From assembly GCF_022965805.1 (NCBI RefSeq), contig NC_133115.1, positions 29,751,321 through 29,815,320 on the forward strand: a stretch of 64,000 bases of DNA. Direction: 5' to 3'. Below the pieces are notes generated by a model. It had not been told where the DNA came from. It saw nothing but the letters and a program-made list of their open reading frames with translations, and did no database searches. This DNA comes from Primulina eburnea. Taxonomy: Eukaryota > Streptophyta > Magnoliopsida > Lamiales > Gesneriaceae. The position numbers and the translations under genes were made by a program. Positions 47,871 through 59,845 of this stretch are shown here, one piece after another; the stretch's first letter is position 1; each line of letters opens with the position of its first letter.

Positions 47871-49412
47871 TTGAAATTTTTTATTGTTTTCTTCCCGAGT
47901 TTTAAATGGAAAAATTGTTTTCTAAGGTAAAACAGTAAAATAATAATAATAATAATAATAATTAAAAGAGGATATGAATTTTCAAATTGAGGGCAAATTG
48001 GAGGTTAAATTTCCTAAATAAGGGTTGTGATTATTGTGATAATTTTTTTAAAAAAAATTCTCCAGAAATATCTTCACATTGGTGGGATTGAATTAAGCCC
48101 GTTAAAAAATGAAACAATATCGGGCTTCATTTTCCAAATACATGATTCTCTCGAGCTCATCCTAGCTTGTTCACTTGACTTTGGCCGAGAGTTGCTTATA
48201 TGAAAATATGAAATATTTAGGCTTAGGTTCTTGATATTAATTTTAGATTTTAAAAAAATATTTTTAATTTTTAAGTTCTAGCTAATTCAATTATCTAAGA
48301 AATTCTAAGGTCCAAAAAAATTTACGGGCCCCCTCGAATCAGAAAGTAAAAATGCTTTGAAAAAGATGACACTAACAACTTTATATAATATTTATTTGAG
48401 AAATATTTCATGAAAAATTGTTTATGAAATTGCCACTTCAAGTATTAAAAAAATAGAGTATGATACATTAGTTTTTCTTTTTTTTAAATATCCTCTCAAA
48501 TAAAAGCTTTTGCAAAATATATTTAGATGTTTTTTTGCCGACAAATGACACAATTTATAATATTTAAATTATTCTTATTTTATTTTCATTTTTTAAAAAA
48601 AATATCTTTAATAAAATAAATATCGTACTTTATAATTTAAGTGGGTCCATTCTTCCAAATTCGTCTAAGGTCAAGAAAAGTTGGGTACGGCCCTGTTTGT
48701 TTGGAAGGAAAAAATTAAAGTTAGTTTCAAATCTATTTGATATTTAGTTAAATATTTTTAGTAATAATTGCGATTATTTTCGTTTATATCCAAAGTAGGT
48801 GTTCAAAATTCAATTCTCAAATTCTTCATCCAAATACAATATTAGGAGATATAGATTGGGAACATCCGAGTCGGGAAAAAAGATAACTTCTTTTCCACTC
48901 AATAAATATGTATATATTTTTAAATAATACGAGTGAGATTCTTCGTAATGGGTAGTGAAATTATTTCTTTAAAATTGAGTTAGTACGTTCACACACACAA
49001 TTGGATGTTTCTTTCGTAAAAAAAAAAAAAAAAAAAACCATATTTTGTTGGTAGATGTGAAGTTGAGTTTGGCTAAGAAATGAGTGACATTCTGTTAAGC
49101 TAGATGTTGCAAAATTCTACCACAAAAAAAAAAAAGAAAAAAAAAAGCATTCATTTATTAAACGAGGCTGAAATTTTTGATGGAGACGTTACGAAATTTG
49201 TGGTTATGTATGTACTCAGAGAGTATAAAAAATAAAAAAAATCAAATTGGAATATTTTCGTGAGACAAAAAGGCAAATTGACCCATTGAGAAACGATGTT
49301 TCGGTACATGAATGCCACAAAAAGTTGGAGTATATATGCCGTTTGTATTTGTATCTCACATGGTGACGTAGGTTGATATTCTCCGACCTTTTGGATCGAT
49401 TTTCGTGTGCAT
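47871..49412. other. AT-rich spacer
   Basis: An (AAT)n run is at 47940-47961 and A-rich runs at 49020-49038 and 49122-49146. I see no gene. Confidence 0.4.
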
Positions 49413-50264
49413 TGATGATACCCGGGATGTCTCGGGTCATGGATAGTGCCCGGGATGTCCCGGGGCATAGAGTCTGGCCTTGTAGAGTGCTCAGGTCAGA
49501 AGGATGGACTGTTCACGAGTCAATAAGGTGACAATATGGATCGATATCCGAGTCATAGGATTGCCCGGGACGAGGAGAGTACGACTTGAAGAATCCGTGA
49601 AGAGGCCGGCCAGTCAAAAAGTCCGGGTCGTTGAAACACCCGGGACCTAATCTACCCGGGGTATTGAATTCTCGGGCTCTTCTATAAAATCCCGAGATCT
49701 ATTCTACTCGGACCACTTCGATATGAGTGTCACATTTAATAACGCCGACAAAGTAGAGTGTATGTAGCCGACCTATCTCTGACACCAATACAAGTGGTTG
49801 ACAAAATCAGGTGGGCTGGATGTGACTTATATGAGATTTGACATGTCAGAACAATAAAGTATAATCAGCCGCCCTACTATAATTAATGTTCAACACAAAA
49901 AACGAGGTCATCATTACATCTCCCACTATAAATACCAGGTTCCTTCTTTGCATTAATCTATATTCACACATTGAATGCTCTCATTTATTGTTCATTTACT
50001 ACTCACTTCCCACACCAATCTCACATCCATCACTTGGTTACATTGGTTTCCTACTTGAGTTTCTCACTGACTTATGCATCGGAGTGGTCACGCAGGACAC
50101 CCCTCCGGCGCTCATTCACGTGGTTATTCTTGGTTGCAGATCTTCACATCTATTCTGAGAAGCAAGCTCTTGATCCAGACGTCCTGCTCTTTTTTTTTCT
50201 CAACATCTTGATAGTAGATTCGGTGGAGCACCCGACCCGACTCATTCGTTTCACCCGGATCACA
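49413..50264 (+). repeat. 5' LTR of Tat element (start approximate)
   Basis: The LTR likely begins at TGATACCCGGG (49413-49416) and ends at GGATCACA before the primer site. CCCGGGATGTCTCGGG-type dyads are at 49420-49462. TATAAATA is at 49927-49934. The 3' copy is beyond the window, so the start cannot be confirmed. Confidence 0.6.
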
Positions 50265-50268
50265 TCAT

Positions 50269-50286
50269 TGGCGCCATCTGTGGGAA
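50269..50286 (+). other. Primer binding site of Tat element
   Basis: TGGCGCCATCTGTGGGAA begins with the CCA complement TGG. It is not the initiator-Met type used by the other elements. I do not name the tRNA. Confidence 0.7.
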
Positions 50287-50309
50287 ATTATGAGTTATAA
50301 GGCGTTGAT

Positions 50310-51672
50310 ATGGCTCTTACTAGTAGGACAAACCAAGACACCTCCCGGATCCAAGAAGAGAATAACACTCGTCTTTTTGGTGCAGGTGGCCTGCCACCTA
50401 CCCCCAACCCACCATCCATTTAACACCCGAGGAATTGACCAAAATTGTAGCTGATGCTGTTAAAACAGCCATGGAGAAGAAGACCGCTACTCATAATTCC
50501 AGCCACCCCGAGCAGGAACGTGAGCAGCCGCGGGAGGAAGAGAAAAGGGAGGAGGAGAGGGAGTCAAGTGCGGGATCTAAATCTCCTACTGTGACAGAGG
50601 AGTTAGAAGAGTTGAGGAACAAGGTGAGAGTGTTGGAGGGACAGGTTGGTTCTAAAAGCAATGCTCAAACTGCCAAGGGTTGCCCATTCTCTGATATCAT
50701 TGTCCGAGAACCACTGCCCGGGCACTTCAAGTCAGCCAAAATCAAGGATTATGATGGGAGTTCTGACCCCGAGGAGCATCTTGCTCGCTTTGAAAATATG
50801 GCTATGTTACATTGCTACGAAGATCAAATCAAGTGCAGTATTCCTGACCACCATGATTGACTCGGCCCAGAGATGGTTCGAAAGGCTGGCACCTCGAAGC
50901 ATTCATTCTTTTGAAGACTTTCAACTATTCTTGCACCAGTTCAATATCAGCAAGAAATAAAAGAAGACTGCCTTCAGTCTTTTTGGGGTAAGGCAGTGCC
51001 AAGATGAAACTCTTAGAGCCTACATCAAGCGATTTAATCGAGTAGCTTTGGAGGTCCCCGCATGTGCTCCAAAGACAAAAGTTACAGCTTTTATGCAAGG
51101 ATTGTGGGAGGAGATTTTTTCGATCCCTGACCAAAAAATTGCCCAGGAACTTCGAAGATCTCTTGTCCCGGGCCGAGAAATACATCAACATGGAAGAGGC
51201 GCAGAAACAAAAAAGAGAAGCCTTGAAAAGAGCCAGAGGAGACCGGGTTGTCAGACCCGAGGAGAGAGCACACAAGAAAAGTGGTCCAGAACATTTCTCT
51301 CACGTCCCCCTGAGAATCGCTCGGGATCGGGAAATCCAAGAATGTAGGTCGGACATGACCCCTCGTCCAAGTTCAGCAGCACCACCATCGAGACCAGAAA
51401 AGAAAAGGTCCTGCACCCTTCACAAAGAATGTTCCCACAACACAAGTGAGTGCCGAACTCTAAGGAAGGAGTCTGGTAGTCGTCATGTACCAAAACCTCA
51501 TCCCCCCGAGATAGGTCTAGACAACCACCTTGGTTGTCTCGACGTCCCGGACCCAATATTCCCCGGAAATCAGCAGATATCCCGAGTGGGAGTAGGAGAG
51601 AGGAAGGAAGTCCCCTGGAAGAAAGGAGTAGACAAACCGAAAGGAAGGACCCTTCCCCGAGCCGAGGAGTAA
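50310..51672 (+). pseudogene. gag of Tat element
   Basis: Gag starts at ATG 50310 (MALTSRTNQD), shifts frame by 50435 and again near 50850 and 51060. A charged, helical region (50480-50640) precedes the capsid part, with DYDGSSDPEEHLARFEN (50745) and WFERLAPRSIHSFEDF (50875). The end has CTLHKECSHNTSEC (about 51411-51452), a variant zinc motif with His in place of the second Cys, as usual for this group. Reverse-strand ORFs here are shadows. Confidence 0.78.
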
Positions 51673-52430
51673 TAAACATGATTTCGGGAGGGTCCACGGA
51701 TGGCGATTCTAACCGAGCTCGAAAAGAAAGAAGCGAGAGGGAGTGCCTGGAAGTTGATGGGAGGGGGATGAATGAGCCAGTTATCAGCTTTGGCCCAGAA
51801 GACCTCAGGGAGATCAGTGTACCCCATAATGATGCTCTTGTTATCCAAGCCCGAGTGGCTAATTACGATGTATTAAGAGTATTTGTTGACAATGGCAGCT
51901 CTGTCAATGTCATCTTCAAAGAAGCACTGGTTCAAATGGATTTACACGAGTAGAGGTGGTTGAGACTGTCCTATTTGGCTTTGCGGGTCACGCAGTGTAC
52001 CCAGAAGGGGAAATAACATTGCCACTAACCTTGAGAACTAGAGATCTGCGGAAAACAGTCATTATGATTTTCACAGTAGTGGATGCCCCGTCCTCATATA
52101 ATATCATTCTTGGGAGGCCAGCTATGAATGAAATGAGAGCTGTAGCCTCCACTTATCATCAAAAAATTAAATTTCCGATACGAGGACGAGTCGAGGAGGT
52201 TAAGGGAAACCAACCTTCTTCCCAGAAGTGCTGTGTGGAGACTGTCCGAGTGGATCAGAAGAAGGCGCGAAGGGAGGAGAAGGGGAAGAGGGAAAGTAAA
52301 GTAGATGAGGTGGCCAAGGAGATGGAAGTATATTTTGTGCAGAGGATGAACAAGAAGCAGTGGAGATTGAGCCCGGGAAACACATTCGGGTGGCCCGAGA
52401 CATCAATGCTCCCACCTATGTAAATCTCTT
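51673..52430 (+). pseudogene. Protease of Tat element
   Basis: The frame with ALVIQARVANYDVLRVFVDNGSS (about 51835-51902) has DNG at the aspartic active site, where DTG or DSG is normal. After a stop and shift near 51953 it continues with FTVVDAPSSYNIILGRPA (52070-52123). The DNG change would be expected to disable a retropepsin, though DNG is common in this lineage as far as I recall. A charged linker to RT follows. Confidence 0.75.
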
Positions 52431-53199
52431 GACTGTTTAAAAGCTAACATTAGTGTTTTCGCTTAGTCTCAACAGGAACTGACCGAGATCTCGCCGAAGG
52501 TGGCTGAGCACAAATTAAATATCCTCACAGGATCCCGGCCCGTGAAACAAAAGAAGAGGCATTTTGGCCCGGAGAAAGATAAAGTTATTGATGAGCAGAT
52601 GGGAGAGCTATTGGGGGCCGGCCACATTCGGGAGGTCCAATTCCCTACTTGGCTCTCAAATGTAGTCCTTGTTCCTAAAGCTATTGTAAAATGGAGGATG
52701 TGTGTAGATTTCCGGGACCTGAATAAAGCCTAAAGACTGTTATCCACTTCCCCGGATTGATCAACTAGTGGATTCAACATCCGGATGCGAGTTATTAAGC
52801 TTTTCTGGATGCTTATCAGGGGTACCACCAAATCCCCTTAGCTCATGAAGATCAAGTTAAAGCCAGTTTTATCACTTCCGGGGGCACTTTCTGCTACGTG
52901 GTTATGCCTTTTGGATTGAAGAATGCTGGGGCCACGTATCAACGCTTGATGAATCATGTTTTTCAGAAACAGAAAGGCAGGAAATTTGAAGTGTATGTGG
53001 ATGATATCCTGATCAAGAACCGGGAAGCCTCCTGCTACATTGATGATCTGGCCGAGACCTTCATCCCCTTGAAACGGTATGGAATAAAGCTCAACCCGGC
53101 AAAATGTGTGTTCGGGGTCAGGAGTGGAAAATTTTTGGGTTTCTTGGTGACTGATCGGGGAATTGAAGTAAACCCAGAAAGATCAAATTAATAATTGAC
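52431..53199 (+). pseudogene. Reverse transcriptase of Tat element
   Basis: RT starts with KQKKRHFGPEK and shows WRMCVDFRDLNKA (52690-52730). A stop and frameshifts between 52731 and 52900 remove motif B in frame. MPFGLKNAGATYQRLM (52901) and the catalytic YVDDILIKN (52994-53020) follow. The protein is broken but the catalytic Asp pair is kept. Confidence 0.85.
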
Positions 53200-54061
53200 A
53201 TGCCTTCCCCCTGCTATGTCCGAGAAGTACAAAAATTGACCGGGAGAATTGCGGCCCTGTCACGTTTCATCTCTCGGTCTGCTCATCAAATTTATCCATT
53301 TTTTCAAGTTTTGAGAAAAGCACAAAAATTTGATTGGGATGAAAAATGTGAGCAAGCTTTCCAAGACTTGAAGAAGCATTTGGCCGAGTTACATGTTTTG
53401 GTAAAACCAGAGCCCAGAGAAAATTTATGGATTTATTTATCTGCTACTGAGCTTGCCGTTAGTTCCGTACTAGTCAGGGAGGAAAGGGCCGACCAGAAGC
53501 CAGTATATTATGTTAGTCATGCTCTCAAGGGAGCAGAAACAAAATACAGTGAACTGGAAAAAATAGACCTGGCCCTGGTGATGACTGCCCGAAAGCTGAG
53601 ACCTTATTTCCTCTCACATCCAATTGTGGTTCTCACTAATTCTCCACTCGGGAGAATCATGACACATGCTGAAGTCTCGGGAAGAATGGTTAATTGGACT
53701 ATAGAGCTTGGGGAATATGACATTGAATATAAACCTCGAGTTGCTATAAAAGCTCAGGCATTGACAGACTTCTTGATAGAGATGATTCAACCGGGAGAAG
53801 AAGTATGGAGAGCTTTTGTTGATGGAGCATCGAATTTATCAGGATGTGGAGTTGGAGTGGTTTTGAGTGCTCCATCAGGAGAGAAGATCAAGTTGGCTCT
53901 AAGAATCGACTCCAGGGTCACCAATAATGAAGCAGAGTATGAAGCTGTTCTGGAAGGATTACAAGCTGCCCGGGAAGTAGGTGCTTCCCGGGTCATCATT
54001 TATTCTGATTCTCAACTGGTCACCCAGCAAATAAAAGGGACGTATGAGGCTAAGAATGAAA
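53200..54061 (+). pseudogene. Dual RNase H of Tat element, split by array M
   Basis: The first domain (53330-53780) has lost its catalytic acids: IYLSATELAVSS has Ser for Asp, and VVLTNSPLG has Asn for Asp. The second, archaeal-type domain keeps AFVDGASNLSG (53812), NNEAEYEAVLEG (53923) and IYSDSQLV (54000), that is, the D-E-D set. This frame is open over nearly 290 codons, the best kept part of the element. The Copia array enters after EAKNEK. Confidence 0.88.
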
Positions 54062-54066
54062 AAAAT

Positions 54067-55646
54067 TGATATGATCGATTATGGGGGTAATCATTGAGCT
54101 AAAATAGCTCGGTTCTTGAAATATTGAACACCGATGAATTAAATCGAGTTTGGTGTTCAAACCAAGCGGAAAATACTCGAAATAATCCTTCGTAGAAACC
54201 GAATAAATAATTTGTAAACCATTTAAAATATATGCACGTTGAATGAGTTAAAATATTCAGTTGAAGCATTTTATCAAACACTTGGTGTACAATATTTTGG
54301 TATTTGAAGAACACATAAAATGCTTCAACAATGCATCTTTAAAACTATGAAATGATAAGTAAATGCAATAAAGAAATAGACACGAATTTGTTTATGGATG
54401 TTCGGAGATTTCAAACACTCCTACGTCACCCCTTCTTCCCCTTGGGAAGGATCCACTAGAAGACTTTGATTTATACAACACTTTGTACAAACCCATTCAG
54501 CTAGGACTTACCCACTGCCTAAACTGAACTCCTAGCACTCAAGATTGTAGGCAGCACCTCACAATCAGCATATTGTTTAATGTCTCATATGCAAAGACTA
54601 CAAACACAATGTTTTACGTCTTTGTGTAAAGACTCACTCAACTAAACTTATAAGCTCAACTCTCTCGTATATGTGTGAGTGATTGTGTGTGTGAGGAATT
54701 TATCTTTTACAGTGCACATCTCAAATGTATCCTCACACAAGGGCTTGTGCTCTCAAGTAGCAAATTTCTTCATGCTAACTGCCCATGCTTTGAATCCACT
54801 TCAAAAGCTCTTGTTTGATCTTCAAGATGTTGTATTTATAGGCTCCAACAATGATATATACGTTAGACACAAGAATATGACCGTTGGGAATGTTTTTGTA
54901 CTGTTTCAGGAAGTGCAACGGTCAAATTCGTCTTGCTGGAAAATTTCCCGACTGGTCAACTCAACTGGTCAATCAGTTCAACTGGTTCAGTTGGTCTGGT
55001 TCAGTTCAACTGGTTCAGTTGGACTGGTTCAACTGGTCTTCAGCTGGTCTGGTTCAGTTCAACTGGTTCAGTTGGTTGGTCAACTGGTCAGCAGCTGGTT
55101 CAGTTTCAGCTGGTGTGCTGAAATCAGTCTAGCTGATTTCAGTTTGTGCAGAACCAGTAGCTTCATCGTCATTTATCAGCATCGTAAGCTTCGATTCAGA
55201 CTTTGACTTATAAGAATGATTTGTAGATCTTTGTCTTATCTTTCCAACGCATACTGAATCGCTTCGTTTCGATAATCGAGCTGAGAGATATGACCAAAAT
55301 ACCGCAGCTGCTCAAACCCAATTGATTGTTGTTTTCGTGCAGTCAGTTCGTCACTTCAGCGATCAGTTAGCCCTTGATAACATTCGATTTTGCCCAACTG
55401 ACGTGAAATATGACTTGTTCCAAATTGAGTTTTCTGATCAGTCCAGTTGGCGGATTGTCGTTTGGATCATCCAGCTGAGAGATATCATCAAAATACAGAA
55501 GCTTGCCAGAAATTCAGTTTGTGCAGAATTCAGTTTCAGCTTGCTTCTTGTGTTTGCAACTTCACACTTGAGTAAATATGTTAGAAACACAATAACAAGT
55601 TTTGTTAACATCAAAATCAAGATTACGAACATGAAATGTTCCAACA
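54067..55646 (-). repeat. M LTR 1 (1580 bp)
   Basis: It reads TGATATGATCG to TGTTCCAACA on plus; in element orientation it starts TGTTGGAACA. TATAAATA (minus) is at 54833-54840, with the CAACTG/CAGTTG array at 54955-55115 just upstream. Confidence 0.92.
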
Positions 55647-56177
55647 ATCTCCCCCTTTTTGATGATCACAAAACTTGGATAAACAATCAACTCAACTAAC
55701 ATATTTCTCCCCCTTTTTGTGTGAATCAAAAAGTCATATTTAAAAAAAAATTTAAACAAAATTTTCTCCCCCTCAATAAATAATCTACTCATTAAAATTA
55801 TAATGAGTTCTCCCCCTATATTTTTGAAATTTTGAAAAATTTAAAAGAAGAGGGGTAACTAACCAATTTTCTCCATGGCTCATTTTCTGCTGCAGCACAT
55901 ATCCTCTGTCTTCCACGAATAAACTGTATTTTCTCGTGCATAATTAGGCTGCAAATTTTATACCGCTGTAAACCTCTATGAGTCTAGTTTGCAACGCAAA
56001 AAGCGGTTCGTCATTTGGACACTCGAGCAAGGAGATATGCCATTTTTCCCACGGTCGCTGCAAGCTGCGCGGAAATTCAGTTTTGCATATATATGTGTAA
56101 AAAATCTGAAATTTTGAATTTTAAACATCAAAATCAGTTTCAATGTTCTTTCAATAACAACCTGCTCTGATACCAAT
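55647..56177 (-). other. M internal segment 1 (531 bp)
   Basis: On the minus strand a primer site TGGTATCAGAGCAGG (56163-56177 region) is at one end and a polypurine tract (AAAAGGGGGAGAT) at the other. Three more AGGGGGAGA-type tracts lie within 170 bp (about 55705, 55770, 55815), so there are several polypurine tracts. There is no gag or pol. Confidence 0.85.
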
Positions 56178-57757
56178 TGATATGATCGATTATGGGGGTA
56201 ATCGTTGAGCTAAAATAGCTCGGTTCTTGAAATATTGAACACCGATGAATTAAATCGAGTTTGGTGTTCAAACCAAGCGGAAAATACTCGAAATAATCCT
56301 TCGTAGAAACCGAATAAATAATTTGTAAACCATTTAAAATATATGCACGTTGAATGAGTTAAAATATTCAGTTGAAGCATTTTATCAAACACTTGGTGTA
56401 CAATATTTTGGTATTTGAAGAACACATAAAATGCTTCAACAATGCATCTTTAAAACTATGAAATGATAAGTAAATGCAATAAAGAAATAGACACGAATTT
56501 GTTTATGGATGTTCGGAGATTTCAAACACTCCTACGTCACCCCTTCTTCCCCTTGGGAAGGATCCACTAGAAGACTTTGATTTATACAACACTTTGTACA
56601 AACCCATTCAGCTAGGACTTACCCACTGCCTAAACTGAACTCCTAGCACTCAAGATTGTAGGCAGCACCTCAAAATCAGCATATTGTTTAATGTCTCATA
56701 TGCAAAGACTACAAACACAATGTTTTACGTCTTTGTGTAAAGACTCACTCAACTAAACTTATAAGCTCAACTCTCTCGTATATGTGTGAGTGATTGTGTG
56801 TGTGAGGAATTTATCTTTTACAGTGCACATCTCAAATGTATCCTCACACAAGGGCTTGTGCTCTCAAGTAGCAAATTTCTTCATGCTAACTGCCCATGCT
56901 TTGAATCCACTTCAAAAGCTCTTGTTTGATCTTCAAGATGTTGTATTTATAGGCTCCAACAATGATATATACGTTAGAAACAAGAATATGACCGTTGGGA
57001 ATGTTTTTGTACTGTTTCAGGAAGTGCAACGGTCAAATTCGTCTTGCTGGAAAATTTCCCGACTGGTCAACTCAACTGGTCAATCAGTTCAACTGGTTCA
57101 GTTGGTCTGGTTCAGTTCAACTGGTTCAGTTGGACTGGTTCAACTGGTCTTCAGCTGGTCTGGTTCAGTTCAACTGGTTCAGTTGGTTGGTCAACTGGTC
57201 AGCAGCTGGTTCAGTTTCAGCTGGTGTGCTGAAATCAGTCTAGCTGATTTCAGTTTGTGCAGAACCAGTAGCTTCATCGTCATTTATCAGCATCGTAAGC
57301 TTCGATTCAGACTTTGACTTATAAGAATGATTTGTAGATCTTTGTCTTATCTTTCCAACGCATACTGAATCGCTTCGTTTCGATAATCGAGCTGAGAGAT
57401 ATGACCAAAATACCGCAGCTGCTCAAACCCAATTGATTGTTGTTTTCGTGCAGTCAGTTCGTCACTTCAGCGATCAGTTAGCCCTTGATAACATTCGATT
57501 TTGCCCAACTGACGTGAAATATGACTTGTTCCAAATTGAGTTTTCTGATCAGTCCAGTTGGCGGATTGTCGTTTGGATCATCCAGCTGAGAGATATCATC
57601 AAAATACAGAAGCTTGCCAGAAATTCAGTTTGTGCAGAATTCAGTTTCAGCTTGCTTCTTGTGTTTGCAACTTCACACTTGAGTAAATATGTTAGAAACA
57701 CAATAACAAGTTTTGTTAACATCAAAATCAAGATTACGAACATGAAATGTTCCAACA
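56178..57757 (-). repeat. M LTR 2 (1580 bp), shared by both units
   Basis: Same length as LTR 1 with a handful of substitutions. TATA (minus) is at 56944-56951. Confidence 0.92.
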
Positions 57758-58288
57758 ATCTCCCCCTTTTTGATGATCACAAAACTTGGATAAACAATCA
57801 ACTCAACTAACATATTTCTCCCCCTTTTTGTGTGAATCAAAAAGTCATATTTTAAAAAAAATTTAAACAAAATTTTCTCCCCCTCAATAAATAATCTACT
57901 CATTAAAATTATAATGAGTTCTCCCCCTATATTTTTGAAATTTTGAAAAATTTAAAAGAAGAGGGGTAACTAACCAATTTTCTCCATGGCTCATTTTCTG
58001 CTGCAGCACATATCCTCTGTCTTCCACGAATAAACTGTATTTTCTCGTGCATAATTAGGCTGCAAATTTTATACCGCTGTAAACCTCTATGAGTCTAGTT
58101 TGCAACGCAAAAAGCGGTTCGTCATTTGGACACTCGAGCAAGGAGATATGCCATTTTTCCCACGGTCGCTGCAAGCTGCGCGGAAATTCAGTTTTGCATA
58201 TATATGTGTAAAAAATCTGAAATTTTGAATTTTAAACATCAAAATCAGTTTCAATGTTCTTTCAATAACAACCTGCTCTGATACCAAT
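57758..58288 (-). other. M internal segment 2 (531 bp)
   Basis: It equals segment 1 apart from one change I noticed in the A/T run near 57850. Confidence 0.9.
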
Positions 58289-59840
58289 TGATATGATCGA
58301 TTATGGGGGTAATCGTTGAGCTAAAATAGCTCGGTTTTTGAAATATTGAACACCGATGAATTAAATCGAGTTTGGTGTTCAAACCAAGCGGAAAATACTC
58401 GAAATAATCCTTCGTAGAAACCGAATAAATAATTTGTAAACCATTTAAAATATATGCACGTTGAATGAGTTAAAATATTCAGTTGAAGCATTTTATCAAA
58501 CACTTGGTGTACAATATTTTGGTATTTGAAGAACACATAAAATGCTTCAACAATGCATCTTTAAAACTATGAAATGATAAGTAAATGCAATAAAGAAATA
58601 GACACGAATTTGTTTATGGATGTTCGGAGATTTCAAACACTCCTACGTCACCCCTTCTTCCCCTTGGGAAGGATCCACTAGAAGACTTTGATTTATACAA
58701 CACTTTGTACAAACCCATTCAGCTAGGACTTACCCACTGCCTAAACTGAACTCCTAGCACTCAAGATTGTAGGCAGCACCTCACAATCAGCATATTGTTT
58801 AATGTCTCATATGCAAAGACTACAAACACAATGTTTTACGTCTTTGTGTAAAGACTCACTCAACTAAACTTATAAGCTCAACTCTCTCGTATATGTGTGA
58901 GTGATTGTGTGTGTGAGGAATTTATCTTTTACAGTGCACATCTCAAATGTATCCTCACACAAGGGCTTGTGCTCTCAAGTAGCAAATTTCTTCATGCTAA
59001 CTGCCCATGCTTTGAATCCACTTCAAAAGCTCTTGTTTGATCTTCAAGATGTTGTATTTATAGGCTCCAACAATGATATATACGTTAGACACAAGAATAT
59101 GACCGTTGGGAATGTTTCTGTACTGTTTCAGGAAGTGCAACGGTCAAATTCGTCTTGCTGGAAAATTTCCCGACTGGTCAAATCAACTGGTCAATCAGTT
59201 CAACTGGTTCAGTTGGACTGGTTCAACTGGTCTTCAGCTGGTCTGGTTCAGTTCAACTGGTTCAGTTGGTTGGTCAACTGGTCAGCAGCTGGTTCAGTTT
59301 CAGCTGGTGTGCTGAAATCAGTCTAGCTGATTTCAGTTTGTGCAGAACCAGTAGCTTCATCGTCATTTATCAGCATCGTAAGCTTCGATTCAGACTTTGA
59401 CTTATAAGAATGATTTGTAGATCTTTGTCTTATCTTTCCAACGCATACTGAATCGCTTCGTTTCGATAACCGAGCTGAGAGATATGACCAAAATACCGCA
59501 GCTGCTCAAACCCAATTGATTGTTGTTTTCGTGCAGTCAGTTCGTCACTTCAGCGATCAGTTAGCCCTTGATAACATTCGATTTTGCCCAACTGACGTGA
59601 AATATGACTTGTTCCAAATTGAGTTTTCTGATCAGTCCAGTTGGCGGATTGTCGTTTGGATCATCCAGCTGAGAGATATCATCAAAATACAGAAGCTTGC
59701 CAGAAATTCAGTTTGTGCAGAATTCAGTTTCAGCTTGCTTCTTGTGTTTGCAACTTCACACTTGAGTAAATATGTTAGAAACACAATAACAAGTTTTGTT
59801 AACATCAAAATCAAGATTACGAACATGAAATGTTCCAACA
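58289..59840 (-). repeat. M LTR 3 (1552 bp)
   Basis: It is 28 bp shorter than the others, by loss of one repeat step in the CAACTGGTTCAGTTG array near 59205. TATA (minus) is at 59055-59062. Confidence 0.92.
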
Positions 59841-59845
59841 AAAAT

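Larger units (their letters stand above)
54067..59840 (-). mobile_element. Three-LTR Copia-type array M (LTR-int-LTR-int-LTR)
   Basis: Three LTRs (54067-55646, 56178-57757, 58289-59840) are separated by two internal segments of 531 bp each. The period is exactly 2111 bp. The whole is flanked by the 5-bp duplication aaaat (54062-54066 and 59841-59845), so it behaves as one insertion. The internal parts have a primer site and polypurine tracts but no protein. Copies differ at only a few bases, so it is recent. The small ORFs repeated in each unit are LTR shadows. Confidence 0.93.

Noticed and set aside
54679..55206. 175-codon frame found three times in the M array
   Set aside because: It is LTR sequence on the strand opposite to the element, with a minisatellite-derived Gln/Leu/Val/Trp repeat.
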